Below, one piece after another: positions 36,860 to 45,895 of a stretch of 64,000 nt of DNA. The first letter of the stretch is position 1. The number at the start of each line of letters is the position of its first letter. Origin of the DNA: GCA-2746605 sp963710615 (GTDB taxonomy: Bacteria > Bacteroidota > Ignavibacteria > Ignavibacteriales > Melioribacteraceae); the NCBI GenBank assembly GCA_963710615.1, contig CAVQBF010000008.1:789878-853877 (forward strand). Direction: 5' to 3'. The position numbers and the translations under genes were made by a program. The notes below the pieces were generated by a model, which was given only the letters and a program-made list of their open reading frames with translations, was not told the origin of the DNA and did no database searches.

Positions 36860-37336
36860 TTACTCCGTCCAATGTAGTTTGGCATTCTCTATAACACTCA
36901 TCCAATCAGCAAGGGCGAGTTGCTTTGTTTCTTCGTCTTTGAAGAAATATAATCTGCCGTTATATAGTCGCCATACTTTGGGATCGGGAGGATGGGTATA
37001 GCCTTTGCTGATTGTGTAAACACAGTAGCCACCAAATTGTGGAATATATTTTTGAGGTTTTGCTTTGAACATTTTATATGTTCTATCCGAATTAAAAAGC
37101 CAACCATATTCATTTTGTTTTACAGAATATCTAGTTGTGCCCTTTACTGCAGATCTGCTTAAATAATAATTCACAATGTCGTAACCATCCATTGCAATAT
37201 TAGATTTTGTATAAATTTTTGAATGAATACCAATGCTGGTTGGGATAAAGCCGTAATAATAGGCTGTAGCTGCGCCTACTATAAAAACAGTGACCGATAG
37301 GAAAAAAATATATTTAATAAGTTTTCTAATAAACAA
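36860..37336 (-). CDS. YHS domain-containing protein
   Basis: This 158-residue protein has one N-terminal membrane segment (YIFFLSVTVFIVGAATAYYYGF) followed by a YHS-like domain (NIAMDGYDIVNYYLSRSAVKG, YGWLFNSDRTYKMFKAKPQKYIPQFGGYCVYTISKGY). The start is TTG 37336, backed by an AGGGGG sequence seven bases upstream. YHS domains often bind metals or sit with metal-transport or heme proteins; a specific role cannot be given. The gene ends directly against the stop of the peptidase gene on the other strand. Confidence 0.8.
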   Translation of the reverse strand: MFIRKLIKYIFFLSVTVFIVGAATAYYYGFIPTSIGIHSKIYTKSNIAMDGYDIVNYYLSRSAVKGTTRYSVKQNEYGWLFNSDRTYKMFKAKPQKYIPQFGGYCVYTISKGYTHPPDPKVWRLYNGRLYFFKDEETKQLALADWMSVIENAKLHWTE

Positions 37337-37477
37337 ACTAACGCCCCCTAATAGACATTATCGATAGAACCAATAAAAATATTAACGTTTAGAAGCAATA
37401 TATTAGACTACGTGAATATCTTACAAAACAATGACTTTATACTTTTGTTAGAGTAAATTAATAATTAACAAAATTCT

Positions 37478-38749
37478 CTAAACAACATCAGTTAAAGAAC
37501 TATAGTTTGCATCGAATAATCTTCTGTAATTTCTTAGAGCAAAAGAGTCGGTCATACCAGCTAAATAATCGCAAACCAGCCGAGCTCTTAAATTCTGATC
37601 TTTTTCAATTCGTATTAGTCTGTCAGTAAAATCAGGCAGAAGTTTTGTTGGTCGTACTTTCGTAATATAATTTTCTTCAAGAACTCTAAAAATATTTGAA
37701 AGCATTTTATCGCCCTTAAATTCTATCTGATGAAGTTGAGAAGATTGAAAAACAATGTCGGAGGAAATTTTTTTGTAAAGTTCTACTTTCTGAATATAGT
37801 CATTGTCTATCAATAAATTGTATTTATATCTATTCGAATCGGAATCAAAAATTGAGGTTGTCTCTTCTAAGCTGCATGCGTTAATAAAATCGCCGATTTG
37901 GGAGCCAAATTTTGCCTTAAAATTTCCTTTTTTCATCCAATCGACAATTTCATCAAAATACTTTAATTGCAGATCCGATATCTTGTTTATGTTTTGTTCC
38001 CGCCACTTCAGCAGTTTGTAAATTGTAATAAATTCCCCCGAGATGCTGTCAACAATATCATTTATTGCATAAGCAGTATCGTCGGCCCAATCCATTATCT
38101 GACATTCAATACTCCTAAACGAATTTAATTCTTTCCCAGGCGATAGATTAGTTTTAGAAAGTTTATCATTATAAGTAAATTCGAGATATTTTTTTTGCTC
38201 ATCATAAATAAAGTGATTTTCCGGTTTTATTAAATCACCATGTAAGGTCTTATATTTTAGGATGCTCGCAATAAAAGCTCGAGTAGGATTCATTCCACGC
38301 CTATCATCATCTGTTGTGTAAAACACTTCTGTGATCAATCTTAAAGTCTGTGCATTTCCTTCAAAACCTCCGTAAGGTCTCATTAATTTGTGAAGTGTCC
38401 TTTCACCAGCATGGCCAAATGGCGGATGCCCCAAATCATGAGCTAAACAAGCCGATTCCACCAAGTCAGAATCAATAAAATAAGTCTCAGAAAAAACATC
38501 TTTATTTGATGCTGATAAGTAGTTACAAATTGATCTTCCAATTTGTGCAACCTCAATTGAGTGTGTAAGTCGGGTTCTGTAAAAATCATATTCCCCTGGC
38601 AAAAACACCTGTGTCTTTCCTTGTAACCGCCTAAATTCAGAAGAATGAATAATTCTGTCTCTATCGATTTGAAATGGAGTTCTATAATCTTTCCTGCTGC
38701 TTTTTCTAATTCGTTCAAAATCATAATCATTATAAAATGAATTCTGCAT
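37478..38749 (-). CDS. dgt: Deoxyguanosinetriphosphate triphosphohydrolase (dGTPase)-like HD protein
   Basis: This 423-residue HD-domain enzyme has the start typical of dGTPases (DFERIRKSSRKDYRTPFQIDRDRIIHSSEFRRLQGKTQVF). The metal ligands are in RLTHSIEVAQIGRSI and LAHDLGHPPFGHAGE, with the later Asp in MDWADDTAYAINDI. Members hydrolyse dNTPs to the nucleoside and triphosphate, tuning the dNTP pool. It is a single gene with about 150 bases of shared upstream region with the AhpD-like gene. Confidence 0.92.
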   Translation of the reverse strand: MQNSFYNDYDFERIRKSSRKDYRTPFQIDRDRIIHSSEFRRLQGKTQVFLPGEYDFYRTRLTHSIEVAQIGRSICNYLSASNKDVFSETYFIDSDLVESACLAHDLGHPPFGHAGERTLHKLMRPYGGFEGNAQTLRLITEVFYTTDDDRRGMNPTRAFIASILKYKTLHGDLIKPENHFIYDEQKKYLEFTYNDKLSKTNLSPGKELNSFRSIECQIMDWADDTAYAINDIVDSISGEFITIYKLLKWREQNINKISDLQLKYFDEIVDWMKKGNFKAKFGSQIGDFINACSLEETTSIFDSDSNRYKYNLLIDNDYIQKVELYKKISSDIVFQSSQLHQIEFKGDKMLSNIFRVLEENYITKVRPTKLLPDFTDRLIRIEKDQNLRARLVCDYLAGMTDSFALRNYRRLFDANYSSLTDVV

Positions 38750-38904
38750 ACCTTGCTCATTGGTTTAATACTATTACTGAAATTTAATCAATATTGTTAT
38801 TGAATAAAACTATAACAAACCTTATCTTATAATTTGTTCACAAAAAGAAATTTGTAGCGCTTTATTTTTTAAAAATTCAAAGAATTATTAACCCGGAGGA
38901 TAAT

Positions 38905-39462
38905 ATGCCTTGGATTAAGCAAATTGACCAGGAAAATGCCGAAGATAAGCTAAAAGAAGTTTATTCTAAATTAGCAGAAAATAGAGGTAAGGTTTCCAAC
39001 ATTATGAAGATTCATAGCCTAGATCCCGATACAATGAAAAACCATCTGGATATGTATATGTCAATCATGTTCAATAATAATACCTTGGACAGAGAAGAGC
39101 GTGAACTTATCGCTGTTGTTGTCTCAGGGCTTAACAGCTGCTCATATTGTGTAAATCATCATGCTGAGGCATTAAATACATATTGGAAAGATGAAGCTAA
39201 AATTAATCTTCTTATTAGCGATTACAAATCCCTTGATTTTCCGATTAGAACTTTGGCAATTTTAAATTACGCTGAGAAACTTACGCTTACTCCGGCTATG
39301 GTAAATGAGTTTGATGTCCAAAATTTACGCATACATGATTTAACAGATAAAGATATTCTGAATATAAATCTTGTTGTAAGCTATTTTAATTTTGTGAATA
39401 GAATAGCAAATGGTTTGGGAGTAGAATTTTCAGAAGAAGAGGTAAAGGGTTATAAGTATTAA
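38905..39462 (+). CDS. AhpD-like/carboxymuconolactone-decarboxylase-family peroxidase-related protein
   Basis: This 185-residue all-helical protein carries the AhpD-type redox motif SCSYCVNHHAEAL (Cys-x-x-Cys-x-x-His). This makes it a member of the peroxidase-related enzymes thought to reduce hydroperoxides through the Cys pair. A strong Shine-Dalgarno (GGAGG) precedes the ATG, which is rare in this window and suggests high expression. The radical SAM gene starts 30 bases later and may be in the same transcript. Confidence 0.85.
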   Translation: MPWIKQIDQENAEDKLKEVYSKLAENRGKVSNIMKIHSLDPDTMKNHLDMYMSIMFNNNTLDREERELIAVVVSGLNSCSYCVNHHAEALNTYWKDEAKINLLISDYKSLDFPIRTLAILNYAEKLTLTPAMVNEFDVQNLRIHDLTDKDILNINLVVSYFNFVNRIANGLGVEFSEEEVKGYKY

Positions 39463-39491
39463 TACAAATTGCTGAATTTGCCGAGATTGAA

Positions 39492-40547
39492 TTGACAAAG
39501 AGAAAACTTAAAAGGGGAGTTAAAAGAGCCATTCACTTGCCCCGTGGAATCGATTTACTAAGATATATTTTTAATAAAATTAATTCCTATAATCTTACCC
39601 GAAAAAAAAGTATCAACGTTGCTTACCCATCAACTATAATGTTAGAAGTTACTAATCACTGTAATTTAAAGTGTATTACTTGTCCAAGAGAATATTTATT
39701 TGGCGAGCAAATGGATAAGGGCTATATGGATTTTAATGAGTTGAAGAAAATTGTTGATGATGCATATCCATATATTGATTCAATAGGTCTAACGGGATTG
39801 GGTGAAACATTTTTATATAAAAATATTATTGAGGCTGTAGATTATATTAAAAGTAAAAGCAAAGGAATTATTGTCTCATGCTCGATCAATGCACATTTGA
39901 AGAATAGTGTCAAAATTGTTGAGCAGTTAGTAAATAAGATTGATACAATTCAAATCTCAATGGATGGAATTGGTGAAATTTACAATAAAGTAAGACTTCG
40001 CGGTGATTTTGATTTATTCGAATCAAACCTAAAACAAATTGCCGATATTACTAAAGATTCTAATACTGATCTAATGATTAATGTAGTAATTGTAAAAGAA
40101 AATTATCATCAAATTGCTGAAATGATTGAGTTTGTAAACGATCTTAAGATAAGATATTTGAATATGATTCCAATTAATTTAGTTGCAAAAACTGATGAGG
40201 ATATTTCCTACTATAATTTTTTCTTTTCAGATGAATTCCTTAAAGAGCTTAATAGGGCAAAACTTACCGCAAAGAAGTATAAGCAGTTAGAATTCACTTA
40301 TTCCGAACTAACTCGTGATAGCGAATTTACAATGTGTAAATATCCTTGGAATTATTTTTACATCTCTTGGGACGGTTATTTACCTCCATGTTGCGCAAAG
40401 CCATTTCCAAAAGAATTGAATTTAGGTAATGTTTTTCAAGATGGATTAATTAATGCATTAAATTCAGTAGAATTTCAAAATTTTAGAAAAATTTGGTATA
40501 ATAAAGAAATGCCGGATTTTTGTGAAAAGTGCAGCGTTAATTTTTAA
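39492..40547 (+). CDS. Radical SAM protein with SPASM-like C-terminus
   Basis: This 351-residue protein has the radical SAM cluster motif NHCNLKCITCPR (Cys-x3-Cys-x2-Cys). The central barrel includes SIGLTGLGETFLYKNI and IQISMDGIGEIYNKV. The C-terminal cysteine set (MCKYPWNYF, LPPCCAKPF, DFCEKCSVNF) is typical of SPASM auxiliary clusters. Such enzymes modify peptides or carry out difficult radical reactions. No precursor peptide was found nearby. The start TTG 39492 is tentative; no Shine-Dalgarno is clear. Confidence 0.85.
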   Translation: MTKRKLKRGVKRAIHLPRGIDLLRYIFNKINSYNLTRKKSINVAYPSTIMLEVTNHCNLKCITCPREYLFGEQMDKGYMDFNELKKIVDDAYPYIDSIGLTGLGETFLYKNIIEAVDYIKSKSKGIIVSCSINAHLKNSVKIVEQLVNKIDTIQISMDGIGEIYNKVRLRGDFDLFESNLKQIADITKDSNTDLMINVVIVKENYHQIAEMIEFVNDLKIRYLNMIPINLVAKTDEDISYYNFFFSDEFLKELNRAKLTAKKYKQLEFTYSELTRDSEFTMCKYPWNYFYISWDGYLPPCCAKPFPKELNLGNVFQDGLINALNSVEFQNFRKIWYNKEMPDFCEKCSVNF

Positions 40548-40568
40548 TCTGCACAGTATTTTTGTTTC

Positions 40569-40817
40569 TTATTTTTCCTCAATATCATCAAGCCCCAAAA
40601 CAGAAAGCAATCGATTATGACCTTCATTATCCAGTTCAACATTATATTTTTTATAGAATTTAACTGTGGAGTCAACTGACTCAAAATATTTTTGACAGCT
40701 TGGACAACTTTCTAAATGATCTTTAATGTTAATACATTTTGGAGAGTTTAAGTCTTCACCAAGACTATCACAGATGTGACTCATTACCTCTTTGCAGTTT
40801 ACTTTATTCTGTTTCAT
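40569..40817 (-). CDS. Zinc-binding anti-sigma factor (zf-HC2/ZAS type), soluble
   Basis: This 82-residue protein has the anti-sigma zinc motif His-x3-Cys-x2-Cys (DHLESCPSCQKYF) with an upstream Cys (NCKEVMSHICD) and no membrane helix, so it is a cytoplasmic ZAS-type regulator. It overlaps the end of the sigma factor gene by four bases (ATGA), the usual coupling of an ECF sigma with its inhibitor. Similar proteins such as RsrA release sigma upon thiol oxidation; that sensing is inferred here. Confidence 0.82.
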   Translation of the reverse strand: MKQNKVNCKEVMSHICDSLGEDLNSPKCINIKDHLESCPSCQKYFESVDSTVKFYKKYNVELDNEGHNRLLSVLGLDDIEEK

Positions 40818-41395
40818 TTTCCCAATGTATTGTTTAGTTCATTTCTTAAAAAGGCTCTAGCTCTATGAAGCCTGGATTTTATTGCTGGAACAGATAAATT
40901 AACAATTTCGCCTGTTTCTTTTGTTGAAAGTCCTTCTACATCTCTAAGTAAAAATACAATCCTGTATTCATGGGGCAGCTTTTGTATTGCTTCATCCAAA
41001 ACTATCTTTAATTCACTATTCTCTGTTAATTTATCAGGAGTAAATTTCCAATCCGCAATATGCTTATCATCAATCAAACCTTCATCATTTTCCAGTGTTG
41101 TGTAATCATACTTCTTTTGCGATCTTGCCAGCATTAAACAATGATTGCTTACAATTGTATAGAGCCATGTTGATAGTTTAGACTTACCGGAAAATTGCTT
41201 TAACGATTTAACCATACTTAAGAAAGTTTCCTGCATAGTATGTTCGGCTCGTTCTTTATTTCTGCAAATTTTAAAAGCAAAATTATAAACAGTTTGCTCG
41301 TACTTTTTTACAAGTTCCGCTAAAGCAATTTTGCTACCATTAATCGCATCTTCTATAAGCTGCTCTTCAGTCAAGTTATTTGATGTTGTAATCAT
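40814..41395 (-). CDS. ECF-type RNA polymerase sigma factor
   Basis: This 193-residue sigma factor has region 2 (LVKKYEQTVYNFAFKICRNKERAEHTMQETFLSMVKSLKQF) with the core-binding and -10 recognition helices. Region 4 has PHEYRIVFLLRDVEGLSTKETGEIVNLSVPAIKSRLHRAR, a clear helix-turn-helix for the -35 element. It is nine bases downstream of the AlkA-like glycosylase gene and overlaps the anti-sigma gene. The grouping suggests a stress regulon that includes base-excision repair; this is inference. Confidence 0.94.
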   Translation of the reverse strand: MITTSNNLTEEQLIEDAINGSKIALAELVKKYEQTVYNFAFKICRNKERAEHTMQETFLSMVKSLKQFSGKSKLSTWLYTIVSNHCLMLARSQKKYDYTTLENDEGLIDDKHIADWKFTPDKLTENSELKIVLDEAIQKLPHEYRIVFLLRDVEGLSTKETGEIVNLSVPAIKSRLHRARAFLRNELNNTLGK

Positions 41396-41404
41396 AAAAA
41401 AGAT

Positions 41405-42028
41405 TCATTTCCCGTCAATAGATTTCCATAAATACAAACTTGCATATGTATTATATGGAGCCCAATTTTTAATTTTCGATAATTTTATTACTTCTTCACC
41501 AGTTGGTAAATTTTCCAAGTTGTAATTTAACATAATTGCCTTCTTTATGCCAAGATCACCTTCAGGAAGAATATTTGGCTTACCTAAAACAAAAATTAAA
41601 AACATGTGTACAGTCCATGGCCCAATTCCCTTTACTTTTATCAATTCGTTCATTATTTCTGATTCAGAGAGTTTGCTGATTCCATTTAACTTAATCTCTC
41701 CGGATAATAATTTATATGATAAATCAATCACATATTTAGCTTTCGCATTTGATAATCCCAGGTCTCTCAAAGATTGAGAATCAGTTCTAATTATATTTTC
41801 TGGTGTTATTTCTCTTCCAAAGTGTTCACTAAATCTTTTTATAATTGCTCTAGCAGAATGAACCGATAATTGCTGACTTATTATTGAAGTTACCAGGGCA
41901 GAAAAATAATTTCTGCGTAATTTTAGCTCTACTGTTCCAAACTTAGAAATTAAATTATAAATCAAGATATCATTCTTTTGAAAGTGCTTTACAACACAAT
42001 TATATTCATTATTTTTCTTACACATCAT
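41405..42028 (-). CDS. AlkA-like DNA-3-methyladenine glycosylase (HhH-GPD)
   Basis: From ATG 42028 this is 207 residues. It contains the HhH-GPD fold: FSALVTSIISQQLSVHSARAI, then the hairpin VKGIGPWTVHMFLIF and the catalytic Asp in LPEGDLGIKKA. It removes alkylated bases to start base-excision repair. A GTG at 42073 would add 15 hydrophobic residues unlikely to belong. It is the first gene of an operon with an ECF sigma and its anti-sigma factor. Confidence 0.87.
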   Translation of the reverse strand: MMCKKNNEYNCVVKHFQKNDILIYNLISKFGTVELKLRRNYFSALVTSIISQQLSVHSARAIIKRFSEHFGREITPENIIRTDSQSLRDLGLSNAKAKYVIDLSYKLLSGEIKLNGISKLSESEIMNELIKVKGIGPWTVHMFLIFVLGKPNILPEGDLGIKKAIMLNYNLENLPTGEEVIKLSKIKNWAPYNTYASLYLWKSIDGK

Positions 42029-42271
42029 AAATTTTAAATAGGTGAAGAATAGACCGGTAATCAATATTAGCACTAAAAAATAATTTACTCAAAAACACAG
42101 AATTAAAAAACTCAATTTTTGATATAGATTCAATATCATGAAAATCAGACTACTCTTTAAAATTTACTCAACAACCTTGAGGATTTAAATTCGTAAGAAA
42201 CCATCGATAATAATTATAAAAATCATTATACTGGTTTTGAAAATGAGAATATTAATATCCATGAGAAAAAT

Positions 42272-43465
42272 ATGAGTGACGAAATAGTTCAAATAGAAAA
42301 ATCATACATGAGCTCTGAGCAGTTTGAGATGATTTTAAAGGCTCTACAGCTTGTAAATTCCAATGTCAAAAAAGATGACGCACTAAAAAACATTGTTGAT
42401 GTAGCAATCAACTTGACTAATGCTGATAGAGGAACACTCTATTTAGTTGATGGTGATGAAATTTGGTCTAAAGTTTTAGTTGGTGGAGAGAGCGAAGAAA
42501 TCCGATTAAAGGTTGGGGTTGGTATTGCCGGATGGGTTGCTGAAACCGGGGAAATTTTAAATATTAAAGATGTAACACAAGATGAACGATTTGATGCATC
42601 AATTGATAAAGCAACCGGATATAAAACTAAAAATATGCTCGTTTATCCAATTAAAAATAAGAATGATGAAACCGTAGGTGTGCTGCAGTTGATAAATAGT
42701 CTTAAAGGCGAATTTACAGAACAAGAGGAAACTTTTTTGAATGCAATTTCACTTAATGTTGCCGTTGCTTTAGAAAACACATCTTTAGTGGAAAAACTAC
42801 TAACAACCGAACGTGATACGTCAATAGGTAAAATGGGAAATTTTCTGACACAAAATTTAAAAAACCCCGTTCTAACTTGTTTGCGCTATGCAGAACATCT
42901 TTCCAAAAAAGAATTAACCTTTGAAGCAAAACAAGTGGTTAATCTTTTAGTCGAGCAATTACAACAAGTATCAAATCAACTAGTTTCTGCATCAGGATTT
43001 ACAGAAGGGACAACTTCTCTAAGACGTCAGCAGGTCAGTGTTAATGATTTGCTACAAGAATTTTCGATAAATGTTCATAGCTTAATAAAATCGCATAATT
43101 GTAAAATTGAGCATGAATTAAAAGACGACGCTACGATTAACGTTGATAAAAAAGAAATGTACCAGTGCTATCAAAATATAGTTAAAAATGCCTGCGAGGC
43201 ACTTCCGGAAGGGGGAAATATTCTGATTTCAACTTCCCTTAAAGATAAAAACATTGAAATCTCCTTTATTGATAGAGGAATTGGAATTGAAAGTTCCGAT
43301 CTAAGATTTGTATTTGATCCGTTATGGACAAAAAACAAAAAAAGCACTTCCGGACTCGGATTATCAATAAGTAAAAAAATTGTTGAAGATCACGAGGGAA
43401 CAATTTCAATTAAAAGTGAAAAAGATTCCGGTACCACAGTGATAATTAGTTTACCAATTCATTAA
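42272..43465 (+). CDS. GAF-domain histidine kinase-like protein lacking the phospho-acceptor His
   Basis: This 397-residue cytoplasmic protein has a GAF domain (about 28-170, ADRGTLYLVDGDEIWSKVL), a helical DHp-like region and a HATPase domain. The ATPase N box is NIVKNACEALPEGG, followed by DRGIGIE and STSGLGLSISKKI. Where related kinases have a His in xIHDxKNPx, this protein reads LTQNLKNPVL, with Gln194 at that position. It therefore probably cannot autophosphorylate by the usual route, but it could bind ATP, sense a ligand through GAF, or regulate a partner kinase. No response regulator gene is adjacent. Confidence 0.85.
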   Translation: MSDEIVQIEKSYMSSEQFEMILKALQLVNSNVKKDDALKNIVDVAINLTNADRGTLYLVDGDEIWSKVLVGGESEEIRLKVGVGIAGWVAETGEILNIKDVTQDERFDASIDKATGYKTKNMLVYPIKNKNDETVGVLQLINSLKGEFTEQEETFLNAISLNVAVALENTSLVEKLLTTERDTSIGKMGNFLTQNLKNPVLTCLRYAEHLSKKELTFEAKQVVNLLVEQLQQVSNQLVSASGFTEGTTSLRRQQVSVNDLLQEFSINVHSLIKSHNCKIEHELKDDATINVDKKEMYQCYQNIVKNACEALPEGGNILISTSLKDKNIEISFIDRGIGIESSDLRFVFDPLWTKNKKSTSGLGLSISKKIVEDHEGTISIKSEKDSGTTVIISLPIH

Positions 43466-43473
43466 ATTTATAT

Positions 43474-44383
43474 GTGAATTTTTCTAGAAAACTAATTACA
43501 ATTTTAGGCCCAACCGCTGTTGGCAAAACCAAATTTGCGTCTCAACTAGCATATAATTTTAATGGTGAAATTATATCTGCCGATTCACGTCAAGTCTATA
43601 TTAGTATGGATATAGGCACCGGAAAAGATTATAAAGATTACATTGTAAACAATACTAAAATAAGAACACATCTTATTGACGTTGTAAAACCGGAATGTGA
43701 ATTTAATCTTTATCTTTTTACGCGACTCTTTAAAAATTCTTTTAATGAAATTATTCAAAATAAAAAACTTCCTTTCCTGGTCGGTGGAACAGGACTTTAC
43801 TTAAGTGCAGTACTTCAGAAATACCACTTAAATGAAGTTGATTTTAATTCCAAGAGGGCAAAAGAATTAGCAAGCTTTACAGAAAATGAGCTTAGAGAAA
43901 TATTGTATAAATTAAATCCTAAACTTCACAACACAACTGATATTACTGAAAAAGCTAGAATTAGTAAGGGCAATTCTTATTGCTGAATCTGAAAATAATT
44001 TTGAAAATAATAATGATATTGACTTTTTAATAATTGGCTTAACCGATGAACGCGATAAAATAAAAGAAAGAATTAGATTAAGACTAAAAGAACGATTAGA
44101 GAACGGAATGATTGAAGAAGTTGAACGATTAATTGATTCGGGAATTACTCATGAAAAACTGAGATTTTTCGGATTAGAGTATAAATTTTTAAGTATGTAC
44201 TTGACAGGTGAATTAAACTATAACGATATGTATCAAAAATTGGCTAGCGCAATAATACAGTTTTCAAAACGTCAAATGACTTGGTTTAGAAAAATGGAAA
44301 AAGAAGGAATTAATATTCACTGGCTTAAAAACTATCAACTTAGTGAAGCCGAGCTACTTATTAAATCATTTACTAGAACTTAA
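43474..44383 (+). pseudogene. miaA: tRNA dimethylallyltransferase MiaA, single frameshift
   Basis: The start is GTG 43474. The P-loop GPTAVGKTKFA and the DSRQVY motif are clear, and the first frame ends at 43984-43986. One extra base near 43960-43963 shifts the frame; ignoring it restores RAILIAESENNFENNNDIDF and then LIIGLTDERDKIKERI, LDSG-like regions and FSKRQMTWFRKME to the stop at 44383. The full protein would be about 302 residues, normal for MiaA. It adds the dimethylallyl group to A37 of UNN-reading tRNAs. A sequencing error is as likely as real loss. Confidence 0.88.
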
Positions 44384-44386
44384 AAA

Positions 44387-45691
44387 ATGTCCATCCCAAT
44401 TGAAGTTGACCGTTACTTAAAAAAACAAAATCTAAATCCGTGGAAAATTGAATTAAAAAGTGAACAATTATTCAATCATATTCTCGTCATTCCTGCTTTA
44501 GATGAATTGAACAATATTCCAAGACTTCTGGACTCATTATCCCTAAATTCTAAAAAATACTTGACCGAAGCTTTAGTTTTAGTCATTGTAAACAACACTG
44601 CTTCAGCCAAACGTTCCGTAATTGAAGAAAATCTAACCTTACTCAATTATCTAAGAACATATCAAAGAGAAAATTCGTTTATAAACTTAGGCATTATAGA
44701 TGCTGCTTCAGAAGGAAAAGAACTGCCTGAGAAATCCGGAGGTGTTGGATTTGCAAGAAAAATTGGATTGGATTTAGCATTAAAGTTATTCAATTACGAT
44801 ACTGGTAGAAAGAAAATCTTAATTTCTCTTGATGCTGATTGTCTGGTTGCTGAAAATTATCTGCAAAAAATAGTCGATGATTTTAATAATAAAGATTTAC
44901 ATGCCGCAGTAGTTAATTTTCAACATGTTTTACCTGAAGATAAGAATCAAAAGGCAGCAATAATAAATTACGAAATATTTTTAAGATATTATGTCCTAGG
45001 TTTAATTTACGCAAAATCTCACTATGCTCATCTGTCTGTAGGCTCAACTATCATTTGTGATGCTGAAAGCTATATCAAAATTGGGGGAATGAATAAGAGA
45101 AAAGCCGGCGAAGACTTTTATTTTCTCGAAAAATTGGCCAAAGTTAAAAAAATAAATAAGGTTGCGGATACAACTGTTTTCCCGTCTGCCCGAGTATCAA
45201 GCCGTGTTCCCTTTGGCACAGGTGTAAGAATTAAAAGATTTCTATCCGGTTCTACAAATGAATATTTAGTCTATTCGCCAAAATGTTTCGAAATTCTTAG
45301 AAAATGGCTTAAAATTTATAACGAGAAAATAAAACTAAGTATATCTCAAAAGGATATCGTAAAAATTCTTAAAGAAACGAAAACTTTAAATTCAGATCTC
45401 TATTCGTTTCTAGTTATTAATAATTTTGAAGAAAATTGGAATAAAATATTAAGCAATACTAAAACTGAGGAACAACTTAATAGACAAAAGATAAATTGGA
45501 TGGATGGATTTAGAACTTTAAAACTAATCCACCATTTAAAAGATAATAATCTGCCAAATGAGAAAACATTTATCGCTATAAATCAACTATTTAGAAGGAT
45601 GAACATTGAATTTGATTTCACTACTAATGAAATAATTCCGCCATTGGAAGTTCAATTTGAATATCTAAAACTTTTGAGAAAATTAACCTAA
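44387..45691 (+). CDS. Glycosyltransferase-like protein (GT-A, family 2 type)
   Basis: This 434-residue protein has a GT2-type nucleotide-binding start (FNHILVIPALDELNNIPRLLDSL), the DxD-like motif in ISLDADCLVAENYLQKI and an acceptor segment (GGMNKRKAGEDFYFLEKLA). The C-terminal 130 residues are helical and unassigned. It starts three bases after the miaA stop and may be translationally linked. Substrate and product are not predictable. Confidence 0.75.
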   Translation: MSIPIEVDRYLKKQNLNPWKIELKSEQLFNHILVIPALDELNNIPRLLDSLSLNSKKYLTEALVLVIVNNTASAKRSVIEENLTLLNYLRTYQRENSFINLGIIDAASEGKELPEKSGGVGFARKIGLDLALKLFNYDTGRKKILISLDADCLVAENYLQKIVDDFNNKDLHAAVVNFQHVLPEDKNQKAAIINYEIFLRYYVLGLIYAKSHYAHLSVGSTIICDAESYIKIGGMNKRKAGEDFYFLEKLAKVKKINKVADTTVFPSARVSSRVPFGTGVRIKRFLSGSTNEYLVYSPKCFEILRKWLKIYNEKIKLSISQKDIVKILKETKTLNSDLYSFLVINNFEENWNKILSNTKTEEQLNRQKINWMDGFRTLKLIHHLKDNNLPNEKTFIAINQLFRRMNIEFDFTTNEIIPPLEVQFEYLKLLRKLT

Positions 45692-45895
45692 ATTATTTTT
45701 TACTAAAATCCAGTATGTAAAGCTAATAACTCCAGGTAAATTCTATGATTTTATGTTATATTTTTAATTAGTTTTTAACCTTACCAAAATACTGCTAAAT
45801 ATTATTTAAATAGTCCGGTAAAATGTCACTATCCCAAAAGTTTAGTTTTTGACCAGCTTCTTTACTATATTTCAGCCTCAATTTTTAGGTATTAA

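Noticed and set aside
39492..40547. RiPP biosynthesis locus around the radical SAM/SPASM gene
   Set aside because: No precursor peptide, protease or transporter gene was seen within 2 kb, so this specific system is not supported.
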